A stretch of 64,000 nucleotides of DNA from Paraburkholderia tropica (GTDB lineage Bacteria > Pseudomonadota > Gammaproteobacteria > Burkholderiales > Burkholderiaceae): the NCBI RefSeq assembly GCF_900109265.1, contig NZ_FNZM01000004.1, positions 248,001 to 312,000 on the forward strand, written 5' to 3'. Position 1 is the first letter of the stretch; each line of letters opens with the position of its first letter. Below the pieces are notes generated by a model. It searched no databases and was not told the DNA's origin. It was given only the letters and a program-made list of their open reading frames with translations. Of this stretch, positions 8,964 to 17,798 are shown one piece after another. The translations under genes and the position numbers were made by a program.

Positions 8964-10592
8964 GTGGACACTCAGGCAGCGTCATTCGAAAGCGCCGCGT
9001 CACCGGCACGGGCAACCGCATCGATCGTTCCCCCGCCCACGCAATTCAATTTCGCCGCGCATCTCTTCGCATTGAATGCCTCGCGCGCCAATAAAACCGC
9101 TTATATCGACGACGACGCCACGCTCGCTTACGGTGAACTCGAAACACGCGCGCGCCGCTTCGCTGGCGCGTTGCGCACGCTGGGCGCGCATGCCGAGCAA
9201 CGCATCCTGCTCGTGATGCTCGACACCGTGGAATTGCCCGTGGCCTTTCTCGGCGCACTGCTTGCGGGCGTGGTGCCCGTGATCGTCAACACGCTGCTCA
9301 CTGCCGCCGACTACGCCTATATGCTCACGCATAGCCGCGCGCGTGTCGTGATCGCATCGGGTGCGGTGCTGCCCGCCGTGACGACCGCACTCGAACAGGC
9401 GGGCTGCACGGATTGCACGCTGATCGTTTCGCATCCGCTCACGGATCAGCACGTCGATCATGCACTGAACGCGCTCATCGACGCCTCGCCACCGCTCACT
9501 CGCATCGCACCCACCCACGCCGACGATATCGCTTTCTGGCTCTATTCGTCGGGCTCGACCGGCAAACCGAAAGGCACCGTCCATACGCACGCGAATCTTT
9601 ACTGGACCGTTGAAACCTACGCAAAGCCGATACTCGGCATCCGCGAAACCGATATTGTATTTTCAGCAGCCAAACTCTTTTTCGCGTATGGACTCGGCAA
9701 TGGCCTTTCATTTCCGCTTTCGGTCGGCGCGACCACCGTGTTGATGGCCGAGCGCCCGACCGCCGACGCGGTCTTCGCACGTCTCGTGCAGCATCGCCCC
9801 ACGGTCTTTTACGGCGTGCCCACGCTCTACGCCAGCATGATGGCCTCGCCCGGTTTGCCCGCACGCGCGGAGGTCGCGCTGCGTATCTGCACGTCGGCCG
9901 GCGAAGCGTTGCCACGCGAAATCGGCGAGCTTTTTCACCAGCATTTCGGCAGCGATATTCTCGACGGACTGGGCTCCACGGAAATGCTGCATATCTTTCT
10001 GTCGAATCGTCCCGGCGAAGTCGAATACGGCACCACGGGCCGCCCTGTACCCGGCTACGACATCGAGTTGCGCGACGAAACCGGCCAGCTCGTCGCCGAT
10101 GGCGAAATCGGCGACCTTTATATTCGCGGCCCGAGCGCCGCGCTGATGTACTGGAACAATCGCGAGAAAACCCGCGCGACCTTTCTCGGCGACTGGGTCC
10201 GCAGCGGCGACAAATACCGGCGCCTGCCGGGCGGCTGCTACGTCTACGCGGGCCGCAGCGACGACATGCTCAAGGTCAGCGGTCAATACGTTTCGCCGAT
10301 CGAAGTGGAAATGGTACTCGTGCAGCACGAAGCGGTGCTCGAAGCGGCGGTGATCGGCGTCGAACAGAACGGGCTCGTGAAAACCTGCGCCTTCATCGTA
10401 CTCAAACGCGGGCGGCGCGCGGAATGCGCCGAAACCGAAGCCATGACCGCGACGCTCAAGGCCTTCGTGAAAACACGTCTGGCGCCCCATAAAACGCCGC
10501 GCGATATTCTCTTCGTCGACGATTTGCCGAAGACCGCGACCGGTAAAATCCAGCGCTTCCGTCTGCGCGAACAATTTCACGCTCCGCCTTGA
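8964..10592 (+). CDS. Benzoate-CoA ligase
   Basis: 542 residues, GTG start behind GCGGAGACAGCATC. It is an ANL-superfamily acyl-CoA synthetase with the P-loop-like motif YSSGSTGKPKGTVHTH (about residues 193-208), the A5-type motif GLGSTEMLHIF typical of benzoate-CoA ligases, and the C-terminal catalytic lysine in PKTATGKIQRFRLR. It activates benzoate to benzoyl-CoA at ATP cost, the entry step to the box pathway. The gene is divergent from boxR and four bases before the hydrolase gene. Substrate could extend to substituted benzoates. Confidence 0.93.
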   Translation: MDTQAASFESAASPARATASIVPPPTQFNFAAHLFALNASRANKTAYIDDDATLAYGELETRARRFAGALRTLGAHAEQRILLVMLDTVELPVAFLGALLAGVVPVIVNTLLTAADYAYMLTHSRARVVIASGAVLPAVTTALEQAGCTDCTLIVSHPLTDQHVDHALNALIDASPPLTRIAPTHADDIAFWLYSSGSTGKPKGTVHTHANLYWTVETYAKPILGIRETDIVFSAAKLFFAYGLGNGLSFPLSVGATTVLMAERPTADAVFARLVQHRPTVFYGVPTLYASMMASPGLPARAEVALRICTSAGEALPREIGELFHQHFGSDILDGLGSTEMLHIFLSNRPGEVEYGTTGRPVPGYDIELRDETGQLVADGEIGDLYIRGPSAALMYWNNREKTRATFLGDWVRSGDKYRRLPGGCYVYAGRSDDMLKVSGQYVSPIEVEMVLVQHEAVLEAAVIGVEQNGLVKTCAFIVLKRGRRAECAETEAMTATLKAFVKTRLAPHKTPRDILFVDDLPKTATGKIQRFRLREQFHAPP

Positions 10593-10596
10593 ACTC

Positions 10597-11439
10597 ATGA
10601 ACAGCAGCGAATTCGCCGTCTTGCCCGCCAGCGCCAACCTTGCCGCCCGACGCGGCACGCTGACCATCGAATATCGCCGGGTCGGCGTGCGCGATCCGCA
10701 TGCGCCGCTCGCCGTGTTTCTGCACGAAGGACTCGGCTCGATCGCGATGTGGAAAGACTGGCCACACGAACTCTGCGAACGTCTCGGTCTGCGCGGGCTG
10801 CTGTATTCGCGACCCGGTTATGGCCGCTCCACGCCGCGCGCGCCCGCAGAAAAATGGCCCGTCGATTTCATGTCGGAGCAGGCGCGGGACGTGTTGCCCG
10901 CACTGCTCGACACGCTTGGCGTGAGCGAAGCCGAACGCGCGCGAATGTGGCTCATCGGGCACAGCGACGGGGCCTCGATCGCGCTGCTCTACGCGGCGTG
11001 TTATCCGCGTGCGCTCGCAGGCGCGGTCGTGATCGCTCCGCATGTATTCGTGGAAACGATTTCGGTCACGAGCATCGCCGAAACGAAACGTGCCTACGAA
11101 GCGACCGATTCACAATCGACTCTGCGTGCGAAGCTCGCGCGCTATCACGACGATGTGGATTCGGCGTTCTATGGCTGGAATGACATCTGGCTCGATCCGG
11201 CATTTCGCACGTGGAATATCGTCGAGACCATCGCATCCATCACCGTGCCATTGCTCGCCATACAGGCGCGCGACGATCAGTACGGCACGCTCGCACAAAT
11301 CGAAGCGATTGGCGAGGCCGTAGCGCACGCCGAGGTGCTGACACTCGACTCGGGCGGCCATTCTCCTCATCGCGATGCCCGCGCCACGCTCGACGACGCC
11401 ATCGAGCGCTTCGTGCGTATCCACATGGGCGCTGAATAA
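10597..11439 (+). CDS. Alpha/beta hydrolase of the box cluster
   Basis: 280 residues of alpha/beta-hydrolase fold. The nucleophile elbow is GHSDGA (about residue 127), the oxyanion region is FLHEGLGSIAMW near residue 45, and the catalytic histidine is probably in SGGHSPHRDA near the C-terminus. Similar hydrolases sit next to benzoate-CoA ligase genes in box clusters, where lactone or thioester hydrolysis has been suggested; the true substrate is unknown. It begins four bases after the ligase stop, so the two are almost certainly co-transcribed. Confidence 0.8.
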   Translation: MNSSEFAVLPASANLAARRGTLTIEYRRVGVRDPHAPLAVFLHEGLGSIAMWKDWPHELCERLGLRGLLYSRPGYGRSTPRAPAEKWPVDFMSEQARDVLPALLDTLGVSEAERARMWLIGHSDGASIALLYAACYPRALAGAVVIAPHVFVETISVTSIAETKRAYEATDSQSTLRAKLARYHDDVDSAFYGWNDIWLDPAFRTWNIVETIASITVPLLAIQARDDQYGTLAQIEAIGEAVAHAEVLTLDSGGHSPHRDARATLDDAIERFVRIHMGAE

Positions 11440-11747
11440 CACGCTGAATAACAGCTGAACAACGCGCTCAATCTCATCGCACGGCTGCGGCCGGCTATTC
11501 ATGCACCACGGCGCTGCAAAACGATGCGCCCAGCATCGAATGCTTACACCGCGCAAAGCCATCCGTTGAACGCCAACTGTTCGGACCCCGCACAGCCAGA
11601 ACGGCGCATCGCAATGATGGTATCGTTTGCTCTGGCCGCGAGCGCCGCCTGACCGCCACGGGGACGCGGGGCACGGCGCGCGGCGCTGCAACACGCCGCA
11701 ACGTGTGCACACGCACAGCCGCGCAGCCGGCGGTCCGGTACCCAACG
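11440..11747. other. Upstream region of the quorum-sensing sensor kinase gene
   Basis: This 308-bp gap holds no credible gene. It contains the CGTGTGCACACG palindrome described separately and an open extension of the kinase frame that I treat as untranslated. No clear -35/-10 pair is visible. Confidence 0.4.
11702..11713. promoter_or_regulatory. 12-bp palindrome shared with the synthase promoter region (copy 1)
   Basis: CGTGTGCACACG is a perfect palindrome 34 bp before the kinase start. CGTGTGCGCACG, one base different, occurs upstream of the autoinducer synthase gene. Both are preceded by GCAA. This may be a common operator of the quorum-sensing system, although GC-rich palindromes arise by chance in such DNA. 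Confidence 0.35.
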
Positions 11748-13109
11748 ATGAGCGACTCCACCCTGATGAACGTATCGAGAATCTCGCTGCGCGCGCGGCG
11801 CGAATGGGCTGCGCTGAGGGCGTTCATGGCGCACGCCTTCGCACCCGCGCTGCGCAACATGCAATACGTGAAGCGGCGCATGCGGCCGTTCGCCGTGGTC
11901 GCCACCCTCGGCTTCCCGCTTTATTACTATGTCTGGAAAGTCCTGTTTCCGCAGCCGTATGAAAATCTTACGCTGCGTCTGATTGGTTCCGCACTGTTCG
12001 CGCCATTTCTGTTTCCGGATCGCTGGCCCGCCGCGATAAAGAAATACCTGCCGTGGTACTGGTATTTCTGCACCCTCTACGGATTGCCGTTCTTCTTCAC
12101 TTTCATGCTGTTCAAGAACAACGGTAATGAAGTGTGGGTGGAAAGCGCGTTGATCGCCGCCTTCGTCATGGTGCTGCTGCTCGACTGGCTGATGCTCGTG
12201 CTGCAGTTTCTCGTCGGCATCGGGCTGGCGCTGCTCGCCTATACGGTCACGAGCGACAGCTTCTCGCTGAGCGGCATTTACCTCACCCATCTGGCGATTT
12301 TCTCGTTCGCCGTGGCGATCGGCGCGATTGCCAATTACGATCAGGACCGCATCCAGATCGAACAGGAGCGCGCCATGCTGGCCACGGCAGGCAGCGTCGC
12401 GCACGAGTTGCGCACGCCGCTCGTCGCCATTCGCGTGGGCGCGGCCGGCCTCATGCGCTATTTGCCCGCACTGCTCGACACCTATCTGCTGGCCCAGCGC
12501 AACAGTCTGCCGGTGCCCAAAATACGCGTCGCGCATCTACATTCGATGCAAGGCGTGGTCGGCCGCATCGAGCAGGAAGCGCTGCATTCGAACGCCATCA
12601 TCGACATGCTGCTGGCCACCGCGCGCTTTACCGGCGGACCGATGCAAAACGCAAGTCCGTGTTCGATCGCGCATTGCGTGGAAACGGCATTGGCGCGCTA
12701 TCCGTTTCGCGAAGGCGACCGCGCGCGCGTGCATTGCAATCTGCGGCTCGATTTCGAATTCACCGGATCGGAAATGCTCACCGTACACGTGCTGTTCAAT
12801 CTGATCAAGAACGCCTTCCGCCATATGGGCAGTATCGAAGGCGCGCATATTTCTATTCGTCTTGAATCAGGAAAACGTGCCAACCGCTTGATTTTCAGCG
12901 ATACCGGAACGGGTATTTCATCCGAAGCCTTGCCGCACATCTTTACCCGCTTTTATACTTCAAGCACCATCACCGATGACGTATCGCTCGGCGCGGGAAT
13001 CGGCCTGGCATTTTGCCGCGATGTCATGCAAGCGATGGGGGGAGCGATTACCTGCTCTTCAGTCAAAGGCCAATATACCGAGTTCGTTTTGACATTCCCA
13101 ACGCCATGA
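11748..13109 (+). CDS. jqsS: CqsS/LqsS/JqsS-type membrane sensor histidine kinase
   Basis: 453 residues from MSDSTLMNV; ATG codons nearby and a longer frame leave the start uncertain. About six membrane helices fill residues 45-195 with very short loops, as in the CqsS/LqsS receptors for alpha-hydroxyketone autoinducers. H219 lies in the H-box SVAHELRTPL, followed by N-box LFNLIKNAFRHM, G1 FSDTGTGIS, F-box IFTRFYTS and G2 GAGIGLAF. Unlike Vibrio CqsS it has no receiver domain, and the receiver is encoded by the next gene, which overlaps by four bases (ATGA). The convergent cqsA-type gene supports the assignment. The symbol follows Janthinobacterium usage. Confidence 0.82.
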   Translation: MSDSTLMNVSRISLRARREWAALRAFMAHAFAPALRNMQYVKRRMRPFAVVATLGFPLYYYVWKVLFPQPYENLTLRLIGSALFAPFLFPDRWPAAIKKYLPWYWYFCTLYGLPFFFTFMLFKNNGNEVWVESALIAAFVMVLLLDWLMLVLQFLVGIGLALLAYTVTSDSFSLSGIYLTHLAIFSFAVAIGAIANYDQDRIQIEQERAMLATAGSVAHELRTPLVAIRVGAAGLMRYLPALLDTYLLAQRNSLPVPKIRVAHLHSMQGVVGRIEQEALHSNAIIDMLLATARFTGGPMQNASPCSIAHCVETALARYPFREGDRARVHCNLRLDFEFTGSEMLTVHVLFNLIKNAFRHMGSIEGAHISIRLESGKRANRLIFSDTGTGISSEALPHIFTRFYTSSTITDDVSLGAGIGLAFCRDVMQAMGGAITCSSVKGQYTEFVLTFPTP

Positions 13110-14131
13110 CGAAAGCCATTCAGCCATTTTCCTGGCCAACCACGGTCGCCTTCGTCGACGACAGTGCGGCATTCCTTTCGAATCTGAGCCTGCAACTCGA
13201 CCCGGAGCTGGCGTTCCGGATGTTCAGCTCGCCCGGCGAGGGCCTGAAGTATCTCAACGCGCGCGCGGCGCAGGATCATCCCGTCTCGCCCATCTTCAGC
13301 CCCTATCTCGACCGCACCGAGGAAAACGATGCGCATCAGGTAATCGCCATGCGCGTGGACGCCATTCGCAGCCTCGTGAACCGGCCGGCGCGTTTCGAAT
13401 CCATTTCGGTCGTGGTGGTGGATTACGATATGCCTGAACTCAACGGTATTGAATTCTGCCGCCGCCTCACGAATCCCGCGATCAAGAAAATCATGCTCAC
13501 GGGCAAGGCCGACGAACACGTGGCGGTGAAAAGTTTCAACGAAGGGCTGATTGATCGCTTTATTCGCAAGCATGAAGCCGATGCAGTAGAAACTCTGAAT
13601 CAGGCGATTCACGACATGCAGCTCGCGCATTTCGATAAAACCAGCGGCAGCGTGCTCGATGCGCTCGCGGTGTCGGAATATGCGTTTCTCAAGGACGGCG
13701 CGCTCGCCACGCATGTACAAGGCATTTTTCATTCGCTCGGCATTGTCGAGCATTATCTTTCATGGCAGCCGCACGGCCTCCTGATGTTCGACGCGGAAGG
13801 CACGGCCTATCTGCTCATCATCCATACCGAGGAATCGCTGCGCGGCGTGCGCGAGATCGCCGTCGAACAAAGCGCGCCCGCCAATTTCCTCGCCGAACTC
13901 GACAGCCACGGCAGCGTGCCCTACTTCTGGCGCACCGAAGGCTACTATCCGGCGCAATGCGCGGACTGGCGGCTCTACATGCATCCCGCATCGGTATTCG
14001 AAGGCGAGCGCCGCTACGTCTATTCCATCGTCAAGCAGCCGCCCGGGCTCACGCTCGACGGCATCGCGCCGTACGACGGCTATCTACAGCGCCTCGACCG
14101 CGAAATCCAGGCGGCGTGGGGCACGCACTGA
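13106..14131 (+). CDS. jqsR: LqsR/JqsR-like response regulator
   Basis: 341 residues, about the size of Legionella LqsR. The ATG overlaps the kinase stop codon, implying translational coupling. The receiver domain has the acidic pair D18-D19, the likely phospho-acceptor D106 (VVVVDYDMPELNG) and the lysine of IMLTGKADEH. The spacing between the acidic pair and D106 is about 87 residues instead of the usual 40-45, so roughly 40 residues are inserted (AAQDHPVSPIFSPYLDRTEE region). The C-terminal 180 residues (SWQPHGLLMFDAEGTAYLL and beyond) match no common DNA-binding output domain that I recognise. How output is generated is unknown. Confidence 0.78.
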   Translation: MTKAIQPFSWPTTVAFVDDSAAFLSNLSLQLDPELAFRMFSSPGEGLKYLNARAAQDHPVSPIFSPYLDRTEENDAHQVIAMRVDAIRSLVNRPARFESISVVVVDYDMPELNGIEFCRRLTNPAIKKIMLTGKADEHVAVKSFNEGLIDRFIRKHEADAVETLNQAIHDMQLAHFDKTSGSVLDALAVSEYAFLKDGALATHVQGIFHSLGIVEHYLSWQPHGLLMFDAEGTAYLLIIHTEESLRGVREIAVEQSAPANFLAELDSHGSVPYFWRTEGYYPAQCADWRLYMHPASVFEGERRYVYSIVKQPPGLTLDGIAPYDGYLQRLDREIQAAWGTH

Positions 14132-14183
14132 ACGCCCCACGCCGGTTTTAACGCGGTAGATCCCTAACGCGCCTGCGGCTGCA

Positions 14184-15491
14184 TCACGCCGCTTCCGGCA
14201 ACTCGATCAGCGCGGGAGCCTGACGCGTGCGCGAACGGCCTTCGCCACGCTCCAGCAGACGCCGCGTCGACGGCCAGTTCCACATCTGCACTTCGTCGCG
14301 TATCGCCTTGCACGCCTCCACGAGCCGTTCGAGATCCGCATCGCTCATGGCCGCGTTGATCGACAGGCGAATCAGCGAGCGATTCTGCGCCGTGGCGGGC
14401 GCGCAAAACACCGAGCCGAAAATACCGCGCGCCTCCAGCGCATCGCGCAGCACGATGGTCTGCGTTTCCGGCCCCGCTTCGAGCGCGACGATCTGCGTTT
14501 CGCTGCCGTTGAGGTTGTAGCCGAAGCCGGCCAGACTCGACCGCACGTAAGCCGCATTCGACGCGAGACGCGTGCGGCGCCAGTCGTCGCGCTCGATGAC
14601 GTCGAGCGTGGCGGCAAGACCCGCGGTTTCGTGCGGCAGCAGGGTCGAGCTGAAAATGGCCGGCAGCGCCTCGAACTTGAAATACTCCTGAAAGCGCCGC
14701 GAGCAACTGATGATGCCGGCGCGCCCCGCAAACGCTTTCGCCAGACTCGCGGTGCGAAAATGCACGCGATCGCCGAGACCCAGTTCCGCCACGAGGCCCG
14801 CGCCATGCGGCCCGTGCGTGCCGAGCGAATGCGACTCGTCGACCACGAACACGCAATCGTGCGTGGCGCATACGTCGGCGAAAGCCTGCAACGGACAGAC
14901 ACTGCCGTTCGTGCTGTACACGGAATCGACCATCACAATCCCCGGCCCGTAACGGCGAATGCGCTGCTCCAGATGCTCGGCGTCGTTATGCATGAAGCTG
15001 ATCGGCTTCGCGCCCGCGCTGCGAATGCCTTCCCACAGCGACATATGCGCCATCATGTCGACGTACACCGGCGTCTGCGCATTGGCGATCGACTGGATCA
15101 GCCCCGTATTCGCCGCGAAGCCGGACTGACACAGCACGCTCGCTTCCGTACCCATATAGCGCGCGAAACGGTCTTCGAGCAGCAATTGCGGGCACGCGTC
15201 GCCGTGCAGAAAAATGCCCGACATCAGCAGACCGTTACCGTCCGAACGGATGCTTGTGCACATCGCGTCGAGAATCTCCGGATGGCGCGCGATCGACAGA
15301 TAGTCGTTGCTCGACAGATGCAGCGCCTGCGCGTCCGGCTCGCGGCCCATCATGATGTGGCCGCCCGCCCACGTCTGCTGCACGCGCGCCTCGTAATAGC
15401 GGTCGACGCGCGCCGCGAGAAACGCGGGCAGGCCCGCGTCGTTGTTGTGTGCGTCACGCCAGTTGTTATTCGTGTTATTCACTGCTTTCAT
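14184..15491 (-). CDS. cqsA: Alpha-hydroxyketone autoinducer synthase, CqsA family
   Basis: 435 residues from the ATG behind CCAAGGAGCCTGAG; a further in-frame extension upstream is not used. It is a PLP-dependent alpha-oxoamine synthase: D218 and H221 (VVDESHSLGTHG) and the PLP lysine K252 (ASLAKAFAGRAG) are present. Compared with KBL or BioF, HGDACPQLLLEDRFARYMG and CQSGFAANTGLIQSI resemble CqsA/LqsA/JqsA. The enzyme should condense an acyl-CoA with S-adenosylmethionine (or an amino acid) to make a CAI-1/LAI-1-type signal. The gene converges on the two-component pair, 52 bp from its end. The C-terminal 30 residues (RGEGRSRTRQAPALI) are an unshared tail. Confidence 0.87.
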   Translation of the reverse strand: MKAVNNTNNNWRDAHNNDAGLPAFLAARVDRYYEARVQQTWAGGHIMMGREPDAQALHLSSNDYLSIARHPEILDAMCTSIRSDGNGLLMSGIFLHGDACPQLLLEDRFARYMGTEASVLCQSGFAANTGLIQSIANAQTPVYVDMMAHMSLWEGIRSAGAKPISFMHNDAEHLEQRIRRYGPGIVMVDSVYSTNGSVCPLQAFADVCATHDCVFVVDESHSLGTHGPHGAGLVAELGLGDRVHFRTASLAKAFAGRAGIISCSRRFQEYFKFEALPAIFSSTLLPHETAGLAATLDVIERDDWRRTRLASNAAYVRSSLAGFGYNLNGSETQIVALEAGPETQTIVLRDALEARGIFGSVFCAPATAQNRSLIRLSINAAMSDADLERLVEACKAIRDEVQMWNWPSTRRLLERGEGRSRTRQAPALIELPEAA

Positions 15492-15695
15492 CTCAGGCTC
15501 CTTGGTGGTGGATGGCCGCCCCCCGCGAACGACTTCTCGGTCGAGATCGACTGCGATAGCTGGCCGGTGATACACCCGAGCCTGGACACCACGCGCACAA
15601 CGGCATGGCGAGACATCCAGGCAACAGGCTGGTAATGAATGGCGAATAAGAAGGCTGGCGCGCGCGTGGCGACGAGGGCGCGCGGCGGGCGCAAA

Positions 15696-15707
15696 CGTGT
15701 GCGCACG
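15696..15707. promoter_or_regulatory. 12-bp near-palindrome upstream of the autoinducer synthase (copy 2)
   Basis: CGTGTGCGCACG differs by one base from the palindrome before the sensor kinase gene. It lies about 205 bp before the synthase start. A shorter relative, CGTGCACG, follows at 15778-15785, again after GCAAA. Confidence 0.35.
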
Positions 15708-16264
15708 GACAGCGCGTGGCGGCTGCGCCTCATGCACGCAAAACGGACACGAGCAGCCGCGGGCAGGCACGGGCAAACGTGCACGCGGCGCGCTGCGATG
15801 GTGCGCTGATCTCCCCGTGGCGCGACCTCCCGTCGACGCGCCACGCATCCCCCCGGACGCGCGCAAACGGCTGCGAATTGAAAGGCGGATACGGGCGCTT
15901 TACGCCTTGAACGAGCGTCCCGACACCCGCGCGACGGACGCTACGCGCGACCGCCACGGGTTCATTGAAAAGACGCTCGCCCGATGAATGGGGTGCCGTT
16001 CCGCACGGCGCGCGCACGATGGCGCACCGCAAGCTGGAACAAACGTTGCGAGGAACGTTTATCGCACCTTCGATAATTATCCTTTAAAAACAGCGGTGTG
16101 ATGCATTTCACGGGCTTCGATGCGCTTTGCATTCCGAAATGGTTTTGCCATCGTCGAAACATCATCTCGACAGCAAAAATTTCATGCGGGCGGCATGAAT
16201 TACCTGCTGTCGGCAGATAAAAAACTGCAACAATCGAATGGGGGAAAGAAAAAGAAAAACGCAG

Positions 16265-16282
16265 TGACGAAATAATTCGTCA
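16265..16282 (-). terminator. Hairpin after the diguanylate cyclase gene
   Basis: TGACGAA-ATAA-TTCGTCA forms a perfect 7-bp stem. On the minus strand it is followed four bases later by GTTTTTCTTTTTC, so it can act as a rho-independent terminator for the cyclase gene. Confidence 0.55.
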
Positions 16283-16333
16283 TTCGGGACGCAGGCATGG
16301 GCGATACGGCAAAAAATAATCTTGCCGATGCCG

Positions 16334-17578
16334 TTATGAAATTTTCGTGTCGTCGGCGGCGGAAATGGCGTCGCGCGGCACGGCGGCGCGTGCGCTCACG
16401 ACCTGGTTGCGTCCGCGCATTTTCGCTTCGTAGAGCGCCGCGTCGGCGCGCGCCATCAGCGAAGTCAAGGTGTCGCCGTCATCAAGCGCGTCCACGCCCG
16501 CGCTGAACGTCAAACCGTCGTGCACCGGTTGCACGGCGTCGACACCGGGCATGTTGTGAACCGGCGCGGCATGATCCGCCGTGCGGCGGACCGAAAGCGC
16601 GGCCACGCGCAGCGCGTCGACGCGCGCGGCGGCGTGTTCGCGCACCGTCGCCGGAAACAGCAGCGCGAATTCCTCGCCGCCGAGCCGTCCGAATAAATCG
16701 GTTTCGCGCACACCCGCCGCCATCACGCGCCCGAAATGCGCCAGCACGCGGTCGCCCGCTGCGTGACCATACAGATCGTTGACGGCCTTGAAGTGATCGA
16801 TGTCGATGATCGCGAGCGCGAGCGGCACGCGGGCCGCGCGCGCGGCGCCGAGCAAGGCGTCGGCTTGCGTCACGAAGGCGCGGCGCGTGAGCGCGCCGGT
16901 CAGTTCGTCGCGATTGGCGAGCCGTTCAAGCCGCTCCGCCATGCGGTCGTGCGCGAGCAGCACCATGCCGATCGACAACGCGGGCAACACCAGAATGCCG
17001 AGCGCCAGATACGCGACGTTGAACGGCGTGGAATCGAGCAGCGTGGTCTGATGCACGAATCCGCAGCCGTAGATGATGCCGCGCATGCCATGCGCCAGCG
17101 CGCCCAGCCATGCCGACCACGTAACAAAGCGATAGCTGTAGCGCGGCCGTCCCGACGGCCGGCCGTGCAGCGCGAGCCAGCCGATCGCGCCATAAATCGA
17201 CGCATGAAACATCGATATGAGCGCAATGCGCGCGCCGAGATCCGGTTCCACCCAGTACCACCACGCGATGCCCGCCGCCACGGCCGCACATCCCGCCCAC
17301 GCGAGCGGCACGCGCGGCGCAAGGCCGAAAAACTCGCGGCAGCCTTCGAGCGCACGCGTGACGGCAATCGCGAGCAGCGTGTTCGATACGAGCACCGTGA
17401 GGAACGGCATGCCCATGCGCTGCATGCCCGCGAGCACGATCGCGATGCTCGCCATCACATACGCGCCGATCCAGCGGCTCACGCCCGGAATGCCCGCGGG
17501 CCGCAGCGAACCGAGAATCGCGAGACTCATAATGCTCGAAAGCACCGTGACGAGAAGAATATTGACCGGATTGAGCAT
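16334..17578 (-). CDS. Membrane diguanylate cyclase (GGDEF)
   Basis: 414 residues from MLNPVNILLVTV; a start 27 codons earlier is possible and neither has a strong ribosome site. The N-terminal half contains about six hydrophobic helices. The C-terminal GGDEF domain carries the active-site motif GGEEF in LFGRLGGEEFALLF, with the inhibitory I-site RETD five residues before it, and NDLYGHAAGDRVLAHF upstream. It should make cyclic di-GMP and be product-inhibited. It is the first gene upstream of the quorum-sensing region on the same strand as the synthase, but 840 bp away, so a functional link is only suggestive. Confidence 0.88.
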   Translation of the reverse strand: MLNPVNILLVTVLSSIMSLAILGSLRPAGIPGVSRWIGAYVMASIAIVLAGMQRMGMPFLTVLVSNTLLAIAVTRALEGCREFFGLAPRVPLAWAGCAAVAAGIAWWYWVEPDLGARIALISMFHASIYGAIGWLALHGRPSGRPRYSYRFVTWSAWLGALAHGMRGIIYGCGFVHQTTLLDSTPFNVAYLALGILVLPALSIGMVLLAHDRMAERLERLANRDELTGALTRRAFVTQADALLGAARAARVPLALAIIDIDHFKAVNDLYGHAAGDRVLAHFGRVMAAGVRETDLFGRLGGEEFALLFPATVREHAAARVDALRVAALSVRRTADHAAPVHNMPGVDAVQPVHDGLTFSAGVDALDDGDTLTSLMARADAALYEAKMRGRNQVVSARAAVPRDAISAADDTKIS

Positions 17579-17798
17579 GGACTGCGCGCGGCCGCTACTG
17601 GCGTGTTGATCGATAAAGGGACACGTCAGTTTAGGGCACGAATTGCATAAAGCTTGCATGGTTTTTAGTCGCCGCCGTCAATATTCAACGCGGACAAGCT
17701 TTTATTCGGCATGACCCGCCGCAATTCGATGCGCCTGCACGGATCGACGGGAACGCCGTCTGCTGGAATAAGCGCAAATGAACTTGAGGGAGACTGCC

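Larger units (their letters stand above)
15492..16333. other. Long intergenic region upstream of the autoinducer synthase gene
   Basis: 842 bp with no gene I can support; open frames lack ribosome sites and protein-like composition. The half near the synthase is very GC-rich and holds CGTGTGCGCACG and the related CAAACGTGCACG (15774-15785). The distal half (16060-16300) is clearly AT-richer, including GATAATTATC (16072-16081), and may hold the promoter, implying a long leader or an unseen small RNA. Confidence 0.5.

Noticed and set aside
15697..15987. Small open frame in the gap upstream of the autoinducer synthase
   Set aside because: No ribosome site, low-complexity Arg-rich sequence, and several alternative frames are open in the same place.
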